A DNA stretch of 10,906 nucleotides, from contig JADLGU010000009.1 in the NCBI GenBank assembly GCA_020849155.1, positions 1 through 10,906 of the forward strand, in the 5' to 3' direction. This DNA is from Rhodocyclaceae bacterium (GTDB lineage Bacteria > Pseudomonadota > Gammaproteobacteria > Burkholderiales > Rhodocyclaceae). Each line of letters opens with the position of its first letter. Within the stretch, counting starts at the first letter, position 1. Shown here in pieces: positions 7,100-10,906 of this stretch. The notes below the pieces were generated by a model, which was given only the letters and a program-made list of their open reading frames with translations, ran no database searches and was not told the DNA's origin. The translations under genes were made by a program, and so were the position numbers.

Positions 7100-7642
7100 A
7101 TGAGGAGCATGACGACGGGCGGCCTGGCCGTCCTTGCGGCGCTGGCGGCGCAATCGGGATGGGCGGGCGATGCGATGCCCCGCTTCGGCTGGGGCGCCCC
7201 GCTGGCGCGCACGCAGGAGACGCTGGGAGGCCTGGTCTCGGCACCGCGACCTTGCGCCCGCGGCTGGAGAACACCCGCCCCGGGGTGCCGGGCCCTGGTC
7301 GTCGAGCGGCACCGTCTGGGCCGTTATATCTATCGTCTCGAACTGCAGCATGGCGCTGAAAACGGCCTGCAGCGGATCGTGGTGACCTCCGCCGCCCCGG
7401 ACGTGCCGATGCGCGAGGCGGCTACTGCCTATGCGATCCTCGTCTTCGATGCCGCCTTCGCGGAATCCCACGGCAGGCTGGCAGGCTCCCCGGCATTTCG
7501 GCATGTCGCGCCCGGCCCGGAACGATCGCCGACTGGCTACGAGTGGCTTGCCCAGTACGGCCCGCCTGATTCGCGCGTGAGGCTGCATGCGCGTGTCGCA
7601 GGCCCCGGGCAGGACGGCGGCGGGCTCATGATCGAGCGATAA
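7100..7642 (+). CDS. Predicted secreted protein, unknown family
   Basis: The protein is 180 aa and I do not recognise its family. Residues 1-22 look like a Sec signal peptide: a short basic start, the hydrophobic run GLAVLAALAA, then cleavage probably after GWA before GDAMPRFGWG. The mature part (about 158 aa) has two cysteines, C52 and C63, which could form a disulfide in the periplasm. A run of alternating hydrophobic residues (RYIYRLEL, QRIVVTS) suggests beta strands, followed by a helix (REAATAYAILVFDAAFAE). The start has only a weak ribosome site (GGCGGG); the ATG at 7109 is an alternative but would crowd its AGGAG. The gene is single and is bracketed by inverted copies of the 20-bp palindrome, so it may belong to the WYL regulon. 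Function unknown. Confidence 0.72.
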   Translation: MRSMTTGGLAVLAALAAQSGWAGDAMPRFGWGAPLARTQETLGGLVSAPRPCARGWRTPAPGCRALVVERHRLGRYIYRLELQHGAENGLQRIVVTSAAPDVPMREAATAYAILVFDAAFAESHGRLAGSPAFRHVAPGPERSPTGYEWLAQYGPPDSRVRLHARVAGPGQDGGGLMIER

Positions 7643-7659
7643 ACGCACGTTTCGGGTCG

Positions 7660-7679
7660 CAGGCTCACGCCCTGAGACT
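7660..7679 (+). promoter_or_regulatory. Palindromic operator candidate, copy 3 (before the vWA gene)
   Basis: The sequence is CAGGCTCACGCCCTGAGACT, differing from copy 1 at one base. It starts 18 bp after the stop of the secreted-protein gene and ends 62 bp before the vWA start; copy 1 ends 56 bp before the HAD start, a similar geometry in the same orientation. A possible -10-like TATCCT (7689-7694) follows, without a good -35. Confidence 0.58.
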
Positions 7680-7741
7680 GACAGCGTCTATCCTGTTTCC
7701 ATGTGCCGGCAATGACGCCGACGCCGATCCAGGAGAACCGC

Positions 7742-9097
7742 ATGCCCGCTTCCAGCCATGAGCTCAAAGTCATCCTCACGCCCCTCAAGCCGGCCCTGAT
7801 CGCCGGGGTTGCCCAGCGCCTGCCGGTGCTGGTGCGGGTGCACTCGCCCGACCCCGAGCCGGGCCAGATCAAGGCGCGCAAGCCCCATGGGTTGGCGCTG
7901 GTCATCGACCGCTCCGGCTCCATGTCCGGCGAGCCGCTGCGCGAGGCGGTGCGCTGCGCGCGCCACATCGTCGATCGCCTCGCGCCTGCCGACGCGGCGG
8001 CCCTGGTGGCCTTCGACGACAAGGTGCGCACGCTGGTGCCGGCCGGGCCGGTCGGCGACGGCAGCCACCTGCGACAGGCGCTGGGCCGGATTCACGAGGG
8101 AGGCTCGACGAACCTGCACGGCGGCTGGAAGAAGGGCGCGGACAGCCTGGCTTCCCTTGCCGCGGAAGCGGCCATCGCGCGGGTGATCCTGCTCTCGGAC
8201 GGCAATGCCAACGTGGGCGAAATCGATCCCGGCCACATCGCCGGGCAATGCGCCGCGGCCGCCCAGGCGGGCGTGACGACATCGACCTACGGCCTGGGTC
8301 GCCAGTTCAACGAAGAGCTTATGGTAGCTATGGCCAAGGCAGGGTCCGGCAACCACTACTACGGCGACAGCGCCGCCGATCTCCTCGAGCCCTTCGCCGA
8401 GGAGTTCGATCTCATCTCGAGCCTGTTTGCCCGCCATTTGAAGCTGTCGCTCGGCGCGCCCGAGGGCGTGAAGATACGGCTGCTCAACGACTACCCGGTC
8501 GAGGAGCGCGAGGGTTTTCCGCTCGTCCGGCTGCCGGATCTGCCTTGGGGAGCCGAGGCGTGGGCCATCGTCGAGCTGGAAATCGAGGCCTCGGCGGCGG
8601 GCGCGGATACGGCCCATGTCCTGCAGGCGGGCGTCACCGGCATGACGCCGGACGGGGTGCCCGTCGCCTTTCCGGAAGCCATGCTCGGCGTCGGCACGGT
8701 TTCGCCGGCCGCATGGGATGCGCTGCTGGCCGATGCCCTGGTGGCCGAACGGCTGGCGGAGATCGAGACCGCGCGGATCCTGCAGCAGGCCCGCGACGCG
8801 GCGGATGCGGGCGACTGGGAGGCGATCCAGGCGCTCCTGGCGGCGGCGCGCGCCCGCTTCGAGCGCTATCCCTGGGCGGCGGAGGTGCTCGAGCAGCTTG
8901 CCTTCCTGGCAAACCCGGAGAACCTGATGCGCTTCAAGAAGGAGGCGCTGTATTCCTCGAACAGGTTGCAGTCGAGGCTGTCGGCCAAGGAGGAACTGTC
9001 GGGCCTGTCGCGGGAGGAGGCCAAGGCTTCTTTCCTGCGGCGGAAGAAGCTGCAGGGCAAGGCGCAGTTCGATCCGTCGGACGACCGGGGGAGCTGA
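7742..9097 (+). CDS. von Willebrand factor A (MIDAS) domain protein
   Basis: The protein is 451 aa. The vWA domain spans about 48-215 with a complete metal-ion-dependent adhesion site: D56-R-S58-G-S60, T123 in GGSTNLHGG and D153 in LLSDGNAN. A beta-rich segment follows (about 230-330), then a charged helical C-terminus (340-451). No signal peptide or membrane segment is seen, so it is probably cytoplasmic. Such proteins bind a partner through the metal site and often act as scaffolds for AAA ATPases or enzyme complexes. AGGAGA lies 5 nt before the ATG at 7742, which is why I prefer it to the upstream ATG at 7703. The stop is 3 nt before the next gene, so the two are almost certainly co-transcribed and may form a complex. 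No MoxR-type ATPase is next to it here. Confidence 0.9.
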   Translation: MPASSHELKVILTPLKPALIAGVAQRLPVLVRVHSPDPEPGQIKARKPHGLALVIDRSGSMSGEPLREAVRCARHIVDRLAPADAAALVAFDDKVRTLVPAGPVGDGSHLRQALGRIHEGGSTNLHGGWKKGADSLASLAAEAAIARVILLSDGNANVGEIDPGHIAGQCAAAAQAGVTTSTYGLGRQFNEELMVAMAKAGSGNHYYGDSAADLLEPFAEEFDLISSLFARHLKLSLGAPEGVKIRLLNDYPVEEREGFPLVRLPDLPWGAEAWAIVELEIEASAAGADTAHVLQAGVTGMTPDGVPVAFPEAMLGVGTVSPAAWDALLADALVAERLAEIETARILQQARDAADAGDWEAIQALLAAARARFERYPWAAEVLEQLAFLANPENLMRFKKEALYSSNRLQSRLSAKEELSGLSREEAKASFLRRKKLQGKAQFDPSDDRGS

Positions 9098-9100
9098 GGC

Positions 9101-10009
9101 ATGCCGCAACTGCCCAGCGGCCTACTGGTCGCCATCATGCCGACGCCACTCGGCAAGCTGTTCAAGGAAGGGGGCCATTTCGGCAGCATTCACAAGGTGC
9201 TCGACGTCTACCGCTACTTCGATGTTCTTTATCTGGTGCCGGAGGGCGAGGCCGGCAGCCAGGAGGGCGTGCCGGGCCTGCACGCCCGTTCGCTGCCGGT
9301 GCCGCCGGGGATGGCCTTCGTTCCGGCCGGCTTCAAGCTTTCGGAGTGGGAAGAACGCTCCGGCTGGAGCGAGGCGGACCGGGCGGCCTTCCGGGAATTC
9401 CTCGCGGGACGCGGCGGGCTGGTGCTGCGCGAATGGCTCGACGCCTGGAAAACGAAACAAACGAAGCTGCGCGAGGCGGAAGCCCCCCTCACCCGCCTGC
9501 TGGTCGCCTGGTGGGACGCCGACTGCCATCCGGCACAGGAGGAGGGCTGGGAGGCCTCCGACGTCGGCTCGCCCGATTGGGACGACTACGACCTGCTGGC
9601 CGCGCTCGGCCAGGCCTGCAAGCAGCTGCCGGCGCGCGCCGAGATCGCCGGGAACGAGAAGCCGCTCTGGATGCTGCAGTCCTACTGGAACATCGTGCGT
9701 TTCGACCTGCAGCCCAGGCTCGACGCCTGGCCTGATGCCACCACGGTTGGCGTGCGCGAAGCAGCGGCGCAGGCGCGCGAGCATGGCTGGCTCGAGGACA
9801 TGAACCCGTCCAAGCGAGACTGGCTGCACGACAACGGAATTTCAGTCTGCATTCAGCTCTGGAATGCTTACGGGGACCGGCTGCGCGCCGCAATCCCGCG
9901 GCCCTGCGGCATCATCGAGCTGGTGGTGCTGTCGCCCGGGGCGAACCGGTATTTCGTGGCGCAAAGGGATGGAGAGAAAGATGCAGGACAAAAAAATCGG
10001 AAAGTCTAA
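9101..10009 (+). CDS. Trp-rich protein of unknown family, partner of vWA protein
   Basis: The protein is 302 aa and I cannot assign a family. It has 14 tryptophans, notably in WWDADCH (137-143), DWDDYD (159-164) and SYWNIVRFD (194-202). The N-terminus (GLLVAIMPTPLGKLF) is not a convincing signal peptide, and no membrane segment is seen. The C-terminus is basic and hydrophilic (GEKDAGQKNRKV) and is coded by a locally A-rich stretch including seven consecutive A (9990-9996), unusual against the GC-rich body of the gene. GGGGGAG at 9086-9092 is a plausible ribosome site 8 nt ahead of the ATG. The 3-nt gap to the vWA gene indicates one operon, so binding to the vWA domain is the simplest idea; several conserved-looking acidic residues could serve the metal site. 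Inference only. Confidence 0.8.
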   Translation: MPQLPSGLLVAIMPTPLGKLFKEGGHFGSIHKVLDVYRYFDVLYLVPEGEAGSQEGVPGLHARSLPVPPGMAFVPAGFKLSEWEERSGWSEADRAAFREFLAGRGGLVLREWLDAWKTKQTKLREAEAPLTRLLVAWWDADCHPAQEEGWEASDVGSPDWDDYDLLAALGQACKQLPARAEIAGNEKPLWMLQSYWNIVRFDLQPRLDAWPDATTVGVREAAAQAREHGWLEDMNPSKRDWLHDNGISVCIQLWNAYGDRLRAAIPRPCGIIELVVLSPGANRYFVAQRDGEKDAGQKNRKV

Positions 10010-10054
10010 ACCCTACTCTGTAGCCTTCTAGGGGTTGTTCCTTTAGGAGTTCAC

Positions 10055-10270
10055 ATGAGTATCGAAAACTTTCTGCAGCCTTCCGTTCATTTGATGTCGA
10101 TGACGGAGTGGCAATTCATTGTTGGCGCTTTGATCGGCGTCGGCGCTGGTGTCACGCTCAGTCGTAACGGGATCCTGCTGACGAATCCCGAAACGCGATG
10201 GCAATTCGTCTCCTTCGTATCGGGCTTCGCGGGGCTATTCGGCCTCATCTGCGGCCTCATGAACGGCTGA
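10055..10270 (+). CDS. Small two-helix membrane protein, unknown function
   Basis: The protein is 71 aa with two predicted membrane helices, about 21-36 (FIVGALIGVGAGVTLS) and 50-69 (QFVSFVSGFAGLFGLICGLM), separated by a short polar loop with NPETRW. Glycines are spaced along both helices, which favours close helix packing. AGGAG (10045-10049) is 5 nt before the ATG, a strong ribosome site, so it is likely translated. It begins 45 bp after the unknown Trp-rich gene and is followed within 10 bp by another tiny membrane-protein gene. Local GC is lower than in the genes to the left. I do not recognise a family. It could be a membrane effector, a small toxin or a prophage-derived protein, with no way to choose from sequence alone. 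Confidence 0.7.
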   Translation: MSIENFLQPSVHLMSMTEWQFIVGALIGVGAGVTLSRNGILLTNPETRWQFVSFVSGFAGLFGLICGLMNG

Positions 10271-10280
10271 GGGATGGGAA

Positions 10281-10409
10281 ATGATGTTTGATCAGCTCTT
10301 TTACTATGGCACCGGCATTATCACCCTCTGGGCTGCGGCCATTTTCTCGGCGGGCATCGTGATTTCGCACATTCCTGCTGAAGGCGATGATGACGATGTG
10401 CAGGATTAG
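10281..10409 (+). CDS. Tiny single-helix membrane protein with acidic tail
   Basis: The frame is short: ATG at 10281 (or 10284) to TAG at 10407-10409, 42 aa. It has one predicted membrane helix at about 10-28 (GTGIITLWAAAIFSAGIVI) and a strongly acidic tail, EGDDDDVQD. GAGGGA just after the stop of the 71-aa gene gives a possible ribosome site, and the 10-bp gap suggests one transcript. The acidic tail would face the cytoplasm or periplasm depending on topology. The hydrophobic-then-acidic layout and the spacing support a real gene, but short length leaves doubt. Its stop falls exactly at the edge of the broken antitoxin fragment, so the end of the reading frame may mark a recombination junction. 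Confidence 0.5.
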   Translation: MMFDQLFYYGTGIITLWAAAIFSAGIVISHIPAEGDDDDVQD

Positions 10410-10484
10410 GTCGCGCATCGACTGAACCAGTTCGGCGCTGATGTCGCGCTTGGCATCCCGGGCCGTCAGCGCCTTTTCAGCCAT
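10410..10484 (-). pseudogene. Possible truncated N-terminus of an HTH antitoxin
   Basis: From an ATG at 10484 the minus strand reads MAEKALTARDAKRDISAEL (then VQSMRD), which resembles the N-terminal stretch of HigA/XRE-type antitoxins before their HTH. After RDL the frame turns into sequence antisense to the 42-aa membrane-protein gene and no HTH follows. The open frame continues to 10257 without antitoxin-like features. I read it as a 25-codon remnant lying 42 bp behind an intact antitoxin gene. Assignment rests on memory of the family pattern and is tentative. Confidence 0.35.
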
Positions 10485-10526
10485 CTTCCATTTCAATGCC
10501 AGAATTACAGCAACACGCTTGTCAGG

Positions 10527-10841
10527 CTATACCGCTGCCAGTCGCTCAACCGTATCGGGGTAGCGCTCGACGAGCTTGATCAGAAGGGCGGCCTGCGCAT
10601 TCGGGCGTGCCCGGCCTTGTTCCCAGTTTTCCAGGGTACGGGGGTTGGTGCGCAGATAGCGGGCGAACACCGTGCGCGACAGGTGCAGGCGTTCCCTCAG
10701 AGCGAGCAATTCTTCCGCGCTGATCTCCGGCGCCGGCATCATCTCCACCTCGTGCGTGCGCAGCGTGCGCTTGCCGGCACGCGCCTCGGCCAGGGCATCG
10801 AAGCCCTCTGCAATCTCGGCAAACAGGTTCCGCTTTTTCAT
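10527..10841 (-). CDS. HTH antitoxin of a type II toxin-antitoxin pair
   Basis: The protein is 104 aa. Residues 1-38 (MKKRNLFAEIAEGFDALAEA, then RTLRTHEVEMMPAP) are the family's N-terminal arm. Residues 42-95 are an XRE-like helix-turn-helix with SRTVFARYLRTNPRTLENW and EQGRARP, the pattern seen in antitoxins paired with RelE/ParE toxins (HigA/NadS-like). It neutralises the toxin and probably represses its own promoter, which would lie upstream of the toxin, outside the window. GGAGG lies 7 nt before the ATG at 10841. The start codon overlaps the stop of the toxin gene (ATGA), giving the toxin-first order typical of this subgroup. The gene is intact, unlike the fragment behind it. Confidence 0.9.
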   Translation of the reverse strand: MKKRNLFAEIAEGFDALAEARAGKRTLRTHEVEMMPAPEISAEELLALRERLHLSRTVFARYLRTNPRTLENWEQGRARPNAQAALLIKLVERYPDTVERLAAV

Positions 10842-10906
10842 CGTATCGCCTCCAGTTCCCGCTTGAGCATGTCCTTGAGGAGCTTCCTCTCCTTGGGGCT
10901 CAAGTC
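10838..10906 (-). CDS. RelE/ParE-family toxin, C-terminal 22 residues only
   Basis: The visible frame ends with LSPKERKLLKDMLKRELEAI, then R and TGA at 10840-10838, overlapping the antitoxin start. This lysine- and leucine-rich final helix is what I know as the end of RelE/ParE-type toxins paired with this class of HTH antitoxin, which inhibit translation or gyrase. The catalytic core lies to the right of the window, so activity and subfamily cannot be judged. The assignment rests on the tail and the neighbour. Confidence 0.7.
   Translation of the reverse strand, partial: DLSPKERKLLKDMLKRELEAIR

Noticed and set aside
6412..7679. The repeat copies as rho-independent terminators
   Set aside because: The stems have a mismatch at the third pair and no T-run follows any copy; regulation or a REP element explains them better.
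7688..9109. A 473-codon minus-strand frame opposite the vWA gene
   Set aside because: It mirrors the vWA coding frame, is rich in Arg/Gln/Gly with no recognisable motif, and has no neighbours in an operon arrangement.
8248..9735. A 495-codon plus-strand frame across the vWA and Trp-rich genes
   Set aside because: It is Gly/Arg/Ala-rich without domains, runs across the stop/start junction of two better genes and has no ribosome site. The vWA frame carries the full MIDAS motif.
9981..10031. A 16-codon plus-strand mini-frame (MQDKKIGKSKPYSVAF) behind GGAGAG and overlapping the end of the Trp-rich gene
   Set aside because: It has a good ribosome site and starts beside a run of seven A, but it is too short to support as a gene, and it lies in the +1 frame so it does not fit a standard -1 slippage event.
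1..10906. CRISPR arrays, tRNA or rRNA genes, transposases
   Set aside because: No regularly spaced repeats, no tRNA-like cloverleaf and no transposase-like protein were seen on either strand.

Overview
This is a GC-rich window with the gene style of a proteobacterium: GTG starts, four-base start/stop overlaps and strong GGAGG-type ribosome sites. A beta- or gammaproteobacterium is my best guess. It rests on protein style, including a RelE-type toxin/HTH antitoxin pair that I associate with betaproteobacteria, and not on a phylogenetic marker. No rRNA, tRNA, CRISPR array or transposase is visible. The layout reads as an accessory or defence-type island.

Region 1 (1-6393, minus strand) holds four co-directional genes read leftward: a WYL-domain transcription regulator, a HIT-family nucleotide hydrolase, an endonuclease joining a phosphorothioate-DNA-binding (SBD) domain to HNH, and a very large helicase. 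The first three overlap by four bases (GTGA, ATGA). The helicase follows after 56 bp. Its C-terminus lies off the window; the visible 1357 residues are an N-terminal DEDD-type 3'-5' exonuclease, a RecQ-like SF2 helicase and a UvrD-like SF1 helicase. The operon looks like a regulated nucleic-acid-processing or phage-defence system directed at modified (phosphorothioated) DNA.

Region 2 (6394-10009) is on the plus strand: a small HAD-family phosphatase, a predicted secreted protein of unknown family, then a two-gene unit of a von Willebrand A (MIDAS) protein and a Trp-rich protein of unknown family.

The most notable non-coding signal is a 20-bp imperfect palindrome, CAGGCTCACGCNNTGAGACT. It occurs three times, each copy identical apart from the two N positions, and only between genes: in the divergent WYL/HAD promoter region, before the secreted-protein gene and before the vWA gene. 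The copy next to the WYL gene sits just downstream of a good sigma-70 promoter on the minus strand. I infer that these are operators of the WYL regulator, which would tie the helicase/SBD-HNH operon, the HAD gene, the secreted protein and the vWA pair into one regulon. An intergenic REP-like repeat is the main alternative.

Region 3 (10010-10906) has lower GC in its left part. It holds two tiny membrane proteins on the plus strand (71 and 42 aa), then on the minus strand what looks like a broken antitoxin N-terminus, a complete HTH antitoxin gene and the last 22 codons of its RelE/ParE-type toxin.
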